A stretch of 64,000 bases of DNA from Pseudomonas sp. KU43P (GCF_033095865.1 NZ_AP019365.1:1523501-1587500), one strand, 5' to 3'; counted from the stretch's first letter, positions 26,378 to 36,252 are shown. Program-made: numbers and translations. Notes: generated from the letters alone by a model not told the origin.

Positions 26378-27685
26378 TCAGCGCAGTTTTTCCAGCATCT
26401 GGTAGTACCACATCCCCGCCGCCAACAGCGGATTCCCCAGCAGATCCCCCATCGGCACCTTGATGTGCTTGCACGCGGCAAAGGTATCGAACTTCTCCAG
26501 CGTCCCGGTCAGTGCTTCGGCCATGATCTCGCCCATGATGTGGCTTGTGGCGATGCCATGCCCCGAATAACCCTGGCAGTACCAGACGTTGTCCGACAGC
26601 TTGCCCAGTTGCGGAATGCGGTTGACCACGATGCCCATCGCGCAGCTCCATTGGAACTCGATCGGCACGCCCTTGAGCGCCGGGAAGGTGCGCTCGATGC
26701 AGGGGCGCAGCTCGCCTTCGATATCGCGTGAATCCTTGCCCGAGTAGTTGGCGCCGCCGCCGAACAGCAGGCGCTTGTCCGCCGTCAGGCGGTAGTAGTC
26801 GAGGACGAAGCGGCAGTCGTACACCGCCAGGTCCTGCGGGTTGATCTGCTCGGCCAGCTCGCCCAGCGGCGCTGTGGTGACGATGCCGCCCATGGCCGGG
26901 AAGATCTTGCCCTTGAGCTGGCGCTTTTCGAGCTTGTGGTAGACGTCGCCGGCCAGCATCACCTGGCGCGCCTCGACCCGGCCGTGGGCCGTAACCACGG
27001 CCGGACGCGGGCCGTGGATAATGTCCAGTACCTCGGAGTTCTCGAAGATCAGTGCACCCAGGCTGTGCGCGGCGCGGGCTTCACCGAGGCACAGGTTGAG
27101 TGGGTGCAGGTGCAGGTTGCGCATGTTCTTCAGCGCGCCCAGGTAAAGCGGGCTCTGCAGATGCTGGGCAACGGCATCGCGGTCGAGCAGTTGCACCTGG
27201 TCACCCATGCCGCGGCGCTGGGCCTCGGCCTCGAAGTTGCGCAGTTCGTCCATGTGGGCCGGCTTCATTGCCGCATGCAGGTGGCCGCGCTTGAGGTCGC
27301 AGTCGATGCCATAGCGCTCGACCCGCTGCTCGATGTTCTGGTGGCCGCGCCAGCGCAAATGCCAGATGAAATCGTCAACCTCGTTGCCCAGGCGTTTGCG
27401 CATCTGCGTGCGCATGGCCTCGTCGCCCGACAGGCTGCCGGTGACTTGCCCACCGTTGCGCCCGCTGGCGCCCCAGCCGATGCGGTTGGTTTCCACAATG
27501 GCGACCTTCAGGCCGCGCTCGGCCAGCTCGACCGCGGTGGCCACACCGGTGAAGCCGCCGCCGATGATTGCCACGTCGACCTGCACCGTGCCCTTCAATT
27601 GCGGATACTCGGTGTGGTCGTTGAGCGAGGCGCTGTAATAGGACGGCGCGCGCTGGGCCGGGCCGTTGTTCACTGCTGCGTTCAT
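26378..27685 (-). CDS. FAD-dependent oxidoreductase, gamma-glutamylputrescine oxidase type
   Basis: A 435-residue flavoprotein of the DAO family. The FAD-binding motif VDVAIIGGGFTGVATAVELAERG is at about 34-56, followed by WGASGRNGGQ, and the C-terminal cofactor contact GYSGHGIATSHIMGE is near residue 385. PuuB-type enzymes oxidise gamma-glutamylputrescine or related glutamylated amines to the aldehyde. The gene lies 30 bases downstream of a glutamine synthetase-like ligase, the usual partner, supporting the polyamine role. The exact amine is not determined. Confidence 0.85.
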   Translation of the reverse strand: MNAAVNNGPAQRAPSYYSASLNDHTEYPQLKGTVQVDVAIIGGGFTGVATAVELAERGLKVAIVETNRIGWGASGRNGGQVTGSLSGDEAMRTQMRKRLGNEVDDFIWHLRWRGHQNIEQRVERYGIDCDLKRGHLHAAMKPAHMDELRNFEAEAQRRGMGDQVQLLDRDAVAQHLQSPLYLGALKNMRNLHLHPLNLCLGEARAAHSLGALIFENSEVLDIIHGPRPAVVTAHGRVEARQVMLAGDVYHKLEKRQLKGKIFPAMGGIVTTAPLGELAEQINPQDLAVYDCRFVLDYYRLTADKRLLFGGGANYSGKDSRDIEGELRPCIERTFPALKGVPIEFQWSCAMGIVVNRIPQLGKLSDNVWYCQGYSGHGIATSHIMGEIMAEALTGTLEKFDTFAACKHIKVPMGDLLGNPLLAAGMWYYQMLEKLR

Positions 27686-27715
27686 GGGTATTCCTTGTTC
27701 TGAATAGGGTAGGGC

Positions 27716-29101
27716 TCAGGCCTGGTGCAGGTACCAGCGCCAGTCCTGTTCGCTGACTTCGGCCATGAACTGGCGGTACTCGGCACGTTTGACCTTCAGG
27801 TACACGCCGAGGAAGGCCTCGCCGAGGGCTTCGCGCGCCCACTCCGAACGCTCCAGCGCGTCGAGGGCGGTCAGCCAGTCGGTGGGCAAGTGCTCGGTGG
27901 CCTGGGCGTATCCGTTGCCTTCAACCGGGGCGCCTGGATCGAGCTGCTCGCGGATGCCGCGGTGGCTGGCGGCGAGGATGGCCGCCGCAGCCAGATAAGG
28001 GTTGGCATCGGCGCCGCAGATGCGGTGCTCCACATGGCGGCTGTTGGCCGGCCCGCCGGGCACGCGCAGGCTCACGGTACGGTTGTCGACACCCCAGGTC
28101 GGTGCCAGCGGTGCATAGCTGTTGGTTTGGAAGCGGCGGAACGAGTTGGCGTTGGGGCAGAACAACAGCAGCGAGTCACGCAGGTGACGCAGCATGCCGG
28201 CCACTGTCTGGCGCAGCAGCGGGGTGCCGGCCTTGTCGTCGCTGGCGAACAGGTTGTTGCCAGCGCTGTCGGCAATGCTCAGGTGCATGTGCATGCCGGT
28301 ACCAGCCAGATTGGCAAAGGGCTTGGCCATGAAACAGGCCTGCATGCCATGGGCATGGGCCACGCCCTTGACCAGGCGTTTGTAGCGCACCGCCTGGTCC
28401 ATGGCCTCCAGTGCATCGCCATGTTCCAGGGTGATTTCCACCTGGCCCGGGGCGTATTCTGAGATGGCCGTGCGGGCCGGGATGCCCTGGGCCTTGCAGG
28501 CGGCGTAGAGGTCGGCGAGGAACGGCTCGATCTGTTCCAGCTCGCGCAGGCCATAGACCTGGGTGCTGCGCGGGCGGCCACCGTCGTTGTCCAGCGCCGG
28601 TTGCGGGCGGCCCTGGGCATCGCGTTTCTGGTCGAGCAGGTAGAACTCCAGCTCGCAGGCCATCACCGGGTGGTAACCGTCGGCCTTCAAGGCCTCGATG
28701 GTGCGCAGCAGCACATGGCGTGGGTCGGCGACGCTGGCCGGCAGGCCTTCGCTGGGGTGCATGCTGACCTGCACGGCGGCGGTCGGCACCCGGCGCCAGG
28801 GCAGGCGCACCAGGCTGCCTTCCAGCGGATAGGCACGGCAGTCGATATCGCCCACGTCCCACACCAGGCCGGAGTTCTCCACGTCATCGCCATTGAGGGT
28901 CAGTCCCAGGATGGTGCTGGGCAATGGACGACCGCTTTGGTACACGGCCAGCAGTTCGTCGCGGTGCAGCAGCTTGCCGCGGGGCACGCCGTTGGCATCG
29001 AGGATGAACAGTTCGAACAGCTCGATATCAGGGTTGTCGGCGAGAAAACGGCTGGCTTGCTCTACGGGTGCAAAGTGCATGATGGATTCGCTCGTGGGCA
29101 C
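27716..29101 (-). CDS. Glutamine synthetase-like gamma-glutamylpolyamine ligase
   Basis: A 461-residue glutamine-synthetase-fold ligase. Metal and ATP residues are in MACELEFYLLD (near 156), GMHMHLSI (near 275) and NSFRRFQTNSYAPLAPTWG (near 325), with VEHRICGADANPYLAAAA after that. The adenylylation loop of true GlnA is absent. The oxidase directly downstream points to the PuuA-type reaction, joining glutamate to putrescine or another amine. The ATG at 29101 or 29080 (MHFAPVEQAS) could be the start. Likely first gene of a two-gene operon. Confidence 0.87.
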   Translation of the reverse strand: MPTSESIMHFAPVEQASRFLADNPDIELFELFILDANGVPRGKLLHRDELLAVYQSGRPLPSTILGLTLNGDDVENSGLVWDVGDIDCRAYPLEGSLVRLPWRRVPTAAVQVSMHPSEGLPASVADPRHVLLRTIEALKADGYHPVMACELEFYLLDQKRDAQGRPQPALDNDGGRPRSTQVYGLRELEQIEPFLADLYAACKAQGIPARTAISEYAPGQVEITLEHGDALEAMDQAVRYKRLVKGVAHAHGMQACFMAKPFANLAGTGMHMHLSIADSAGNNLFASDDKAGTPLLRQTVAGMLRHLRDSLLLFCPNANSFRRFQTNSYAPLAPTWGVDNRTVSLRVPGGPANSRHVEHRICGADANPYLAAAAILAASHRGIREQLDPGAPVEGNGYAQATEHLPTDWLTALDALERSEWAREALGEAFLGVYLKVKRAEYRQFMAEVSEQDWRWYLHQA

Positions 29102-29162
29102 ACAGGACCGCCGCTTGGCTGCGGTCCGGCTGAGTCAATCGGCCGAGGGTGGCCGGGTTCAT

Positions 29163-29327
29163 TCAGAGAGGCGAGAGCGAAGTGTCCGGTGGGCGGGCGT
29201 GACGGCAGTGCCACAGGGCCCAGAAGGCGAGGATCACGTGGACCAGCGGATTCTCACCGGCGCGGGTCCGGGCCTTCGGTAGCGAAGGGCGGGGCAGCGG
29301 CGGGGCGATGGTCGGTGCGGGGGTCAT
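29163..29327 (-). CDS. Possible 54-residue small protein
   Basis: A short open frame from the ATG at 29327, upstream of the ligase gene on the same strand. It is proline- and arginine-rich at the start, with one hydrophobic stretch (PLVHVILAFWALWHC). The ribosome site is weak. I do not recognise it, and it could be chance. The rest of the 29102-29612 interval holds a REPIN and the probable hrpA promoter region. Confidence 0.25.
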   Translation of the reverse strand: MTPAPTIAPPLPRPSLPKARTRAGENPLVHVILAFWALWHCRHARPPDTSLSPL

Positions 29328-29420
29328 GCCTTTGATACTCACATGCGGCTTAAGGTTGATTAAAGCAGTGAATGGCAACCTTCAGATCGCACTTGGCTAA
29401 ACATTCGTGATGTCGCCACT

Positions 29421-29514
29421 GGCCCTATCGCCGGCAAGCCGGCTCCCACAGGAACACCTCAGGTTTCCAATGCTGCGCCACGCCTGTGGGAGCCGGCTTG
29501 CCGGCGATAGGGCC
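29421..29514. repeat. REP doublet (REPIN)
   Basis: Forward arm 29421-29453 and a perfect inverted arm 29482-29514, between the divergent ligase and hrpA genes; unusual in lying between gene starts rather than ends. Confidence 0.92.
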
Positions 29515-29612
29515 GGTACAGACAGCAAATAACCGGCAAATCTGCGACAATCGCGCCTCCATCGAATGCCGATCATGAAAAAGCAGGCCCACCTGCATCA
29601 CTAAAAAGCCCC

Positions 29613-32600
29613 ATGACTGACCACGCCATCGACAAACTGCTGCAAAACCTCGACCACGCCATGATCGCCGACCGCCACCGCCTGCGCCGGCAGATCCATG
29701 AACTGCGCAAGCGCCCCGACGAGGCGAAGCTTGCCCAGTGGGCGGAAAAGGTCCAGGCGTCCTGCGCCCAGGTCACCGCGCGCCAGAACAGCGTGCCGGT
29801 CATCCGCTATGACGACAGCCTGCCGATCGCCGCCAAGCGCGACGAGATCAAGAAGGCCCTGGCAGAAAACCAGGTATTGGTGATCGCTGGCGAAACCGGC
29901 TCGGGCAAGACCACTCAGCTACCCAAGATCTGCCTGGAACTGGGCCGCGGCAGCCATGGCCTGATCGCCCACACCCAGCCACGGCGGATCGCCGCGCGTA
30001 GCGTGGCGGCCCGTGTTGCTGAAGAACTGGCAACGCCCCTGGGTGGGCTGGTCGGCTACCAGGTCCGTTTCGAAGACCAGAGCGACGCCAACACCCTGGT
30101 CAAGCTTATGACCGACGGCATCCTCCTGGCCGAAACCCAGCATGACCGCTTCCTCGAACGCTACGACACGATCATCGTCGACGAAGCCCATGAGCGCAGC
30201 TTGAACATCGATTTCCTGCTCGGCTACCTCAAGACCTTGCTGCACCGCCGGCCGGACCTGAAGCTGATCATCACCTCGGCGACCATCGACCTGGAGCGCT
30301 TCTCCAAGCACTTCGATGGCGCGCCGATCATCGAGGTGTCCGGGCGTACCTACCCGGTCGAAACCTGGTATCGCCCGCTGACCAGTGAGCAGGACGAAGA
30401 GGGCAACCAAGTCGAGGACGACCTCACCGTCGACCAGGCCATCCTCGCCACCCTCGACGAGATTGCCCACCACGAACGCAGCGAGGGCAAGGGCCCGGGC
30501 GACGTACTGGTGTTCCTGCCAGGCGAGCGCGAAATTCGCGACGCTGCCGAGATCCTGCGCAAGGCGCAACTGCGCCATACCGAGATCCTGCCGTTGTATG
30601 CGCGCCTGTCACCGGCCGAGCAGCAGCGCATCTTCCAGTCGCACACCGGGCGGCGCGTGGTGCTGGCGACCAACGTCGCCGAAACCTCGCTGACCGTGCC
30701 GGGTATCCGCTACGTGATCGACACCGGCACCGCACGCATCAGCCGCTACAGCTACCGCGCCAAGGTCCAGCGCCTGCCGATCGAAGCCGTGTCCCAGGCC
30801 AGCGCCAACCAGCGTAAGGGCCGCTGCGGCCGGGTCGAGCCGGGCATTTGCATCCGCCTGTACAGCGAAGAGGATTTCAACGGCCGGCCGGCGTTCACCG
30901 ACCCGGAGATCCTGCGCACCAACCTGGCCGCGGTGATCCTGCAGATGCTGCACCTGCGGCTGGGCGCCATCGATGCGTTCCCATTCATCGAACCGCCGGA
31001 TGGCAAGGCCATCAGCGACGGTTTCAACCTGTTGCAAGAGCTGTCGGCGGTCAACCGCGAAAACCAGCTGACCCCGCTCGGCCGCCAGTTGGCGCGCCTG
31101 CCGATCGACCCCCGCTTGGGCCGCATGCTGCTCGAAGGCGCCCGCCAGGGCAGCCTGCAGGAAGTGTTGATCGTCGCCAGCGCGCTGTCGGTGCAAGACC
31201 CCCGCGAGCGCCCGCCGGAGCGCCAGCAGGCCGCCGACCAGGCGCACGCACAGTGGAAGGATGTGGATTCCGACTTCGCCGCGCTGGTCAACCTGTGGCG
31301 CGGCTTCGAGGAGCAGCGCCAGGAACTGACCGCCAACCCGCTGCGCAACTGGTGCCGCAAGCATTTCCTCAATTACCTGCGCCTGCGCGAATGGCGTGAT
31401 GCCCATCGCCAGCTGGCGTTGATCTGCCGCGAGTTGCAGTTGACGGTGAACAAGGAACCGTCCGACTACCAGAAGGTGCACAAGGCCATCCTCAGCGGCT
31501 TGCTCAGCCAGATCGGCCACAAGACCGAGGAGGGCGACTACCAGGGAGCGCGCCAGCGGCGCTTCTGGGTTCACCCGTCGTCGGGTATCGGCCGCAAGCG
31601 CCCGCAATGGCTGATGGCGGCCGAACTGGTCGAGACCACCAAGCTGTATGCGCGCATGGTCGCCAAGATCGAGCCTGACTGGATCGAGCCCCTTGCCACC
31701 CACCTGGTGAAGAAGAACCACTTCGAGCCGCACTGGGAGAAGAAGCGCGGGCAAGTGGTGGCCTACGAGCAGATCACCTTGTATGGCTTGATTCTGGTCG
31801 GCCGGCGGCCGGTGCACTTCGGCCCGATCGACCCGGTCACCTCCCGTGAGCTGTTCATTCGCGAGGGCCTGGTCGGTGGCGAGATCCAGTCGCGGGCCAA
31901 GTGCCTGGCGGCCAACAAGCGCCTGCTCGAAGAACTCGACGAGCTGGAGGCAAAGGCTCGCCGGCGCGACATTCTGGCCGATGAAGAAACACTCTACGCC
32001 TTCTACGAGGCACGCCTGCCCGCCGAGATCCACCAGACCGCAACCTTCGATAGCTGGTACCGCATGGGCAGCCAAAAGGACGCCAACCTGCTGATCATGC
32101 GCGAGGAAGACGTACTGGCCCGTGAAGCCAGTGAAGTCACCGCAGCTCAATACCCAGACAGCCTGCAGGTAGGTGAACTGCGCCTGCCGCTGACCTACCA
32201 CTTCGAACCGGGCCACCCCCGTGATGGCGTCACCGTGCGGGTGCCGGCCCCTCTGTTGCCGAGCCTGCCGGGCGAGCGCCTGGAGTGGCTGGTGCCGGGC
32301 CTGCTGGAGGCCAAATGCATCGCCCTGGTGCGTAACCTGCCCAAGGCCCTGCGCAAGAACTTCGTGCCAGTCCCGGACTTCGTCAAGGCCGCCCTGTCGC
32401 GCATGACCTTCGCCCAGGGCGCGCTGCCCCAGGCGCTGGGCCAGGAGCTGCTGCGCATGACCGGTGCGCGAGTGCCCGACGAGGCCTGGGAAGAATCCAT
32501 CGGCCTGGTCGAAGGCCACTTGCGGATGAACATCGAGGTGGTCGACGGCCAGGGCAGGTTCCTTGGCGAGGGCCGCGACCTGGCCGAACTGACTGCGCGC

Positions 32601-33518
32601 TTTGCTGCTGCCAGCCAGGCTGCGTTGGCAGTGCCGCGCAACGAGAAGAGCGAGCAGCCGGTGCAGGCCAAGGCCTTCAGCGAGGTGAAGCAGACGGCCC
32701 AGCAGAAGATCGCCGGGTTGTCGATGACGGTGTATCCGGCGTTGGTGGAAGAAAACGGCAGCGTGCGCGAAGGGCGTTTCTCGACCCAGGCCGAAGCCGA
32801 GTTCCAGCACCGCCGCGCCTTGCAGCGCCTGCTGCTGCAACAGTTGGCGGAGCCGGCCAAGTTCCTGCGCGGCAAGCTGCCGGGGCTGACCGAGCTGGGC
32901 CTTTTGTACCGTGAACTGGGCCGCGTCGAAGCGTTGGTCGAAGACATCCTGCTGGCCAGCCTGGACACCTGCATCCTCGAAGGCGAAGCGAGCCTGCCAC
33001 GCGATGGCGCTGCGCTCGCCGGGCTGGCCGAGCGCAAGCGCGGCAGTTGGGCCGAGCATGCCGAGCGCCTGGCGCGGCAGACCCTGGAGGTGCTCAAGCT
33101 GTGGCATGGCCTGCAGAAGCGCTTCAAGGGCAAGATCGACCTGAGCCAGGCCGTGGCCCTCAACGACATCAAGCAGCAGCTGGCCAACCTGGTCTATCCG
33201 GGCTTCGTGCGCGAGACGCCGAGTGCCTGGTTCAAGGAGTTGCCGCGTTACCTCAAGGCGGTGGAACTGCGCCTGGAAAAACTCGGCGCCCAGGTGCAGA
33301 AGGACCGGGTATGGAGCGGTGAGCTGAGCAACCTGTGGGCGCAGTACAAGGCCCGTGCCGACAAGCATGCCCAGGAAGGCAAGCGTGACGAGCAACTGAC
33401 CCTGTACCGCTGGTGGCTGGAGGAATATCGGGTATCGCTGTTCGCGCAACAGCTGGGTACGAAAATTCCGATTTCCGACAAGCGCCTGAGCAAACAGTGG
33501 TCGCAGGTGGAAGCCTAA
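29613..33518 (+). CDS. hrpA: ATP-dependent RNA helicase HrpA
   Basis: A 1301-residue DEAH-box helicase. Walker A GETGSGKT is at 93-100, the DEAH box at 190-193 and motif III SAT at 222-224, followed by the helicase C domain (TNVAETSLTVPGIRYVIDTG, QRKGRCGR), the HA2/OB region and the long HrpA-specific DUF3418 C-terminal domain of about 600 residues. HrpA acts in the cytoplasm on mRNA processing and rescue of stalled ribosomes. Length matches the enterobacterial protein. The long open frame on the opposite strand is a coding shadow. Confidence 0.96.
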   Translation: MTDHAIDKLLQNLDHAMIADRHRLRRQIHELRKRPDEAKLAQWAEKVQASCAQVTARQNSVPVIRYDDSLPIAAKRDEIKKALAENQVLVIAGETGSGKTTQLPKICLELGRGSHGLIAHTQPRRIAARSVAARVAEELATPLGGLVGYQVRFEDQSDANTLVKLMTDGILLAETQHDRFLERYDTIIVDEAHERSLNIDFLLGYLKTLLHRRPDLKLIITSATIDLERFSKHFDGAPIIEVSGRTYPVETWYRPLTSEQDEEGNQVEDDLTVDQAILATLDEIAHHERSEGKGPGDVLVFLPGEREIRDAAEILRKAQLRHTEILPLYARLSPAEQQRIFQSHTGRRVVLATNVAETSLTVPGIRYVIDTGTARISRYSYRAKVQRLPIEAVSQASANQRKGRCGRVEPGICIRLYSEEDFNGRPAFTDPEILRTNLAAVILQMLHLRLGAIDAFPFIEPPDGKAISDGFNLLQELSAVNRENQLTPLGRQLARLPIDPRLGRMLLEGARQGSLQEVLIVASALSVQDPRERPPERQQAADQAHAQWKDVDSDFAALVNLWRGFEEQRQELTANPLRNWCRKHFLNYLRLREWRDAHRQLALICRELQLTVNKEPSDYQKVHKAILSGLLSQIGHKTEEGDYQGARQRRFWVHPSSGIGRKRPQWLMAAELVETTKLYARMVAKIEPDWIEPLATHLVKKNHFEPHWEKKRGQVVAYEQITLYGLILVGRRPVHFGPIDPVTSRELFIREGLVGGEIQSRAKCLAANKRLLEELDELEAKARRRDILADEETLYAFYEARLPAEIHQTATFDSWYRMGSQKDANLLIMREEDVLAREASEVTAAQYPDSLQVGELRLPLTYHFEPGHPRDGVTVRVPAPLLPSLPGERLEWLVPGLLEAKCIALVRNLPKALRKNFVPVPDFVKAALSRMTFAQGALPQALGQELLRMTGARVPDEAWEESIGLVEGHLRMNIEVVDGQGRFLGEGRDLAELTARFAAASQAALAVPRNEKSEQPVQAKAFSEVKQTAQQKIAGLSMTVYPALVEENGSVREGRFSTQAEAEFQHRRALQRLLLQQLAEPAKFLRGKLPGLTELGLLYRELGRVEALVEDILLASLDTCILEGEASLPRDGAALAGLAERKRGSWAEHAERLARQTLEVLKLWHGLQKRFKGKIDLSQAVALNDIKQQLANLVYPGFVRETPSAWFKELPRYLKAVELRLEKLGAQVQKDRVWSGELSNLWAQYKARADKHAQEGKRDEQLTLYRWWLEEYRVSLFAQQLGTKIPISDKRLSKQWSQVEA

Positions 33519-33569
33519 ACACCCGAAGTTGTGGCAATATTGATGCAATTTGCGGCTTAACGCCGCCCC

Positions 33570-33614
33570 TCGCGAACACGCCCGCGCTCCTGTAAGGGGC
33601 GGGCTTGTTCGCGA
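33570..33614. repeat. REP-like hairpin of a different subfamily
   Basis: TCGCGAACA-C-GCCCGC (33570-33585) pairs with GCGGGC-T-TGTTCGCGA (33599-33614) with one mismatch. The GGGCTTGTTCGCGA arm resembles another pseudomonad REP type, unlike the GCCGGCAAGCCGGC type that dominates the window. It may also end hrpA transcription. Confidence 0.7.
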
Positions 33615-33713
33615 TCGAGGGTAACGCCCTCGCCTTCAAACTGGCACTAAAGTGCCATTATGCATTTTCCAGCCAGCGCCCCGTGGCGATGGCCTTTGAC
33701 CAGAGGAACGACC

Positions 33714-34835
33714 GTGCATAACGTCGTGATCAGCGGCACCGGCCTGTATACCCCGGCCCAGAGCATCTCCAACGAAGAATTGGTGGAGTCCTTCAACACC
33801 TGGTCGCAGCAGTTCAACCGCGACAACGCCGCCGCCATCGAGCGCGGTGAGATCGAAGCCGCGCCGCTGTCCGATGCGGCTTTCATCGAGAAGGCCTCGG
33901 GTATCAAGAGCCGCTTCGTCATGGACAAGGCTGGCATCCTCGACCCGCAGCGCATGAAGCCACGCCTGCCCGAGCGCTCGAATGACGAGCAGTCGATCCT
34001 CTGCGAAATGGGCGTGGCCGCGGTTCGCCAGGCACTCGAGCGCGCCGGCCGTACTGCCGCCGATGTCGACGGCGTGATCGTCGCCTGCTCCAACCTGCAG
34101 CGCCCGTATCCGGCCATCGCCATCGAGGTGCAGCAGGCCTTGGGCATCGAGGGCTTCGCTTTCGACATGAACGTGGCCTGCTCGTCGGCCACCTTCGGTA
34201 TCCAGACCGCCGCCAACAGCGTGCAACTGGGCCAGGCTCGCGCACTGCTGGTGGTGAGCCCGGAAATCTGCACCGGGCACCTGAATTTCCGCGACCGCGA
34301 CAGCCACTTCATCTTCGGCGACGCAGCCACTGCGGTGCTGGTGGAGCGTGCCGACCTTGCCTCCTCGGCGCACCAGTTCGACATCGTCGGCACCAAGCTG
34401 AAGACGGCGTTCTCCAACAACATTCGCAACAATTTCGGCTTCCTCAACCGCGCGGCAGAAGAGGGCATCGGCGCGCGCGACAAGCTGTTCGTGCAGGAAG
34501 GCCGCAAGGTGTTCAAGGAAGTGTGCCCGATGGTCGCGGAGCTGATCGCCAAGCACTTGGGCGAGAACGACCTGCAGCCCTCCGACGTCAAGCGCTTCTG
34601 GCTGCACCAGGCCAACCTGAGCATGAACCACCTGATCGTCAAGAAGCTGCTGGGGCGTGAGGTTGCCGAGGAAGATGCACCGGTGATTCTCGACCGCTAT
34701 GCCAACACCAGTTCGGCGGGGTCGGTCATTGCCTTCCACTTGTATCAGGATGATCTGGCCAAGGGCTCGTTGGGGGTGTTGAGCTCGTTTGGTGCGGGGT
34801 ATTCGATTGGTAGTGTGATTCTGCGTAAGCGCTGA
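33714..34835 (+). CDS. Beta-ketoacyl-ACP synthase III (FabH-like)
   Basis: A 373-residue thiolase-fold condensing enzyme with the full FabH triad: Cys156 in ACSSATFG, His298 in FWLHQAN and Asn331 in YANTSSAGS. I chose the GTG at 33714 because AGAGGAA lies six bases upstream and the product then begins at the normal first strand (NVVISGTGLYTP). The upstream ATG at 33660 would add 18 residues. It is longer than housekeeping FabH and resembles P. aeruginosa PA3286, reported to condense octanoyl-CoA and shunt beta-oxidation products into fatty acid synthesis. That fits the nearby fadD genes, but the assignment is by resemblance. Confidence 0.87.
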   Translation: MHNVVISGTGLYTPAQSISNEELVESFNTWSQQFNRDNAAAIERGEIEAAPLSDAAFIEKASGIKSRFVMDKAGILDPQRMKPRLPERSNDEQSILCEMGVAAVRQALERAGRTAADVDGVIVACSNLQRPYPAIAIEVQQALGIEGFAFDMNVACSSATFGIQTAANSVQLGQARALLVVSPEICTGHLNFRDRDSHFIFGDAATAVLVERADLASSAHQFDIVGTKLKTAFSNNIRNNFGFLNRAAEEGIGARDKLFVQEGRKVFKEVCPMVAELIAKHLGENDLQPSDVKRFWLHQANLSMNHLIVKKLLGREVAEEDAPVILDRYANTSSAGSVIAFHLYQDDLAKGSLGVLSSFGAGYSIGSVILRKR

Positions 34836-34841
34836 CAGACA

Positions 34842-34927
34842 GCGTCGGCCCCATCGCCGGCAAGCCGGCTCCCACAGGTACCCCACAATACCTGTGGGAG
34901 CCGGCTTGCCGGCGATGGGGCCGACGC
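34842..34927. repeat. REP doublet (REPIN), near-perfect inverted repeat
   Basis: The two arms extend to matching GCGTCGGCC/GGCCGACGC ends, making the longest perfect REP hairpin in the window. It lies between the convergent FabH-like and porin genes. Confidence 0.93.
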
Positions 34928-34940
34928 ATTTCTGGAATGC

Positions 34941-34982
34941 AAAAAAGGCGGGAAATGCCGGATGGGGTCGGCATTTCCCGCC
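34941..34982 (-). terminator. Rho-independent terminator of the porin gene
   Basis: On the minus strand a perfect 14-bp stem (arms 34947-34960 and 34969-34982, GGCGGGAAATGCCG type) with an 8-base loop is followed by six T (34941-34946). It lies 25 bases after the porin stop. Confidence 0.95.
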
Positions 34983-35007
34983 TCAAGCGAAGCAGAGGAG
35001 GTGTCGT

Positions 35008-36252
35008 TTAGAACTTGGCTTCCAGGTCCACCTGCAGCGTATCTACATCAGCATCGCTGTTCGGCAGGTTGGAGTAGTCGGTCTTGGCCATCATGTAGGC
35101 CGCGCCCAGGGCGAAGTTCTTGTCGATCTCGTAGCCAACCTTGAACTTGTGACCGCGCGAACCGGTGAAGCCGTTACCGAAGTCGGAGTCGGTAAACAGG
35201 CTGACTACACCGTTACGCTGCACGTCGCGGTAGTTGTAGTCCAGGCTCCAGGCACCGATCTTGCTTTTCAGGCCGGCCAGCCAGGCCTTGTCCTTGCCGT
35301 CGGTGCTTTCGGTGTTCTTGACGAACTGGCCATAAGCCGACAGCGGGATGGCGAAGCCGGTGAAGTCCAGTTGGCCGAAACCCTCCACCAGGTTGAACTC
35401 GTCGGTGGTGTTGCCCAGTGAGCGCAGGGCGGCCGAGGCCTTGTCGTTGTCGTAGGCATAGAGGCTGCCACCGACGGTGAGCTTGACGGTATCGACCACG
35501 TTGAACTTGGTGCCCAGCTGGGCGTGGTACAGCTGAGCGTCATGCTTGAACTGCACGCCGTCGCCGTCGACGTTGTCCTTCAGGTTGTAGTGGCCGGCGC
35601 TGCCGAACACTTCGGCCGGGCCGACGTTGGTCTTGTAGGTGACGGCCAGGCCTTCGGGGTTGATGTCGCTGTCCCAGATGATATCGCCCATGCTCACCCA
35701 CGGCTGCATCATCTTGCCACCGATCAGGTGCAGGTTCGGCACGGCGGTGGGGTGCCAGTCGAGGTAGGCCAGGTCGACCCACAGCGATTTCTTCTCGAAG
35801 TAGTTGTCCAGGCTCTGGTTGGTGGAGCGGGCATCGGCGCTGCTGCCGGTGGCTACACGCACGCCGGCGTCGACTTGCGGGTTGATCTCGCTGTAGAAGC
35901 CGACACGGGCGCGGACGCGCTCACGGTCCTGGTTGCCGCTGCGAGCGATCGGGTTGTCGACGTTGACATCTTCGTAGCGCAGGCGCACATCACCCTTGAT
36001 CTGGGTCTTGGCGGCCCATGCCACTTTCTGTTCAAACGCGCTCATGCGTTCGGATTGCGCTTTCTGGTCGGCCTTTTCCTTGGTTTCTTTTGCCAGGTCG
36101 CCTTGCAGCTCGTTGTACTGCGCCTGGTTGATCGATCCATTGGCGCGGAGCATTTCGAGCAGCTTGGCGTCGACAGCAGCACTGGCCGGAGTACTCAGAG
36201 CCAGCATCATGCCGGTGAGGCTCACTCCGGTAAGTGTAGAAACAAGACGCAT
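35008..36252 (-). CDS. Putative outer-membrane porin
   Basis: A 414-residue outer-membrane protein. A signal peptide covers about residues 1-25 (ending PASAAVDA). A charged coiled-coil segment follows at about 27-80 (AKETKEKADQKAQSERMSAFEQK), then a beta barrel beginning IKGDVRLRYEDV and ending with the C-terminal Phe (VDLEAKF) used for BAM-dependent insertion. The coiled coil before the barrel is typical of the putative porin family that includes pseudomonad stress-responsive porins. A strong terminator follows, so it is monocistronic and probably well expressed. Substrate unknown. Confidence 0.88.
   Translation of the reverse strand: MRLVSTLTGVSLTGMMLALSTPASAAVDAKLLEMLRANGSINQAQYNELQGDLAKETKEKADQKAQSERMSAFEQKVAWAAKTQIKGDVRLRYEDVNVDNPIARSGNQDRERVRARVGFYSEINPQVDAGVRVATGSSADARSTNQSLDNYFEKKSLWVDLAYLDWHPTAVPNLHLIGGKMMQPWVSMGDIIWDSDINPEGLAVTYKTNVGPAEVFGSAGHYNLKDNVDGDGVQFKHDAQLYHAQLGTKFNVVDTVKLTVGGSLYAYDNDKASAALRSLGNTTDEFNLVEGFGQLDFTGFAIPLSAYGQFVKNTESTDGKDKAWLAGLKSKIGAWSLDYNYRDVQRNGVVSLFTDSDFGNGFTGSRGHKFKVGYEIDKNFALGAAYMMAKTDYSNLPNSDADVDTLQVDLEAKF

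Noticed and set aside
26291..26481. Short frames reading ...LIAGKPAPT... near REPs (here and at 24111, 50040, 57860, 60487)
   Set aside because: This peptide is just the translation of the REP core and recurs at every REP; not a gene family.
30609..33548. 979-residue open frame opposite hrpA
   Set aside because: Antisense to a strongly conserved helicase; the composition (His, Gln, Leu, Val rich) is the usual shadow of GC-rich coding DNA, and there is no ribosome site.
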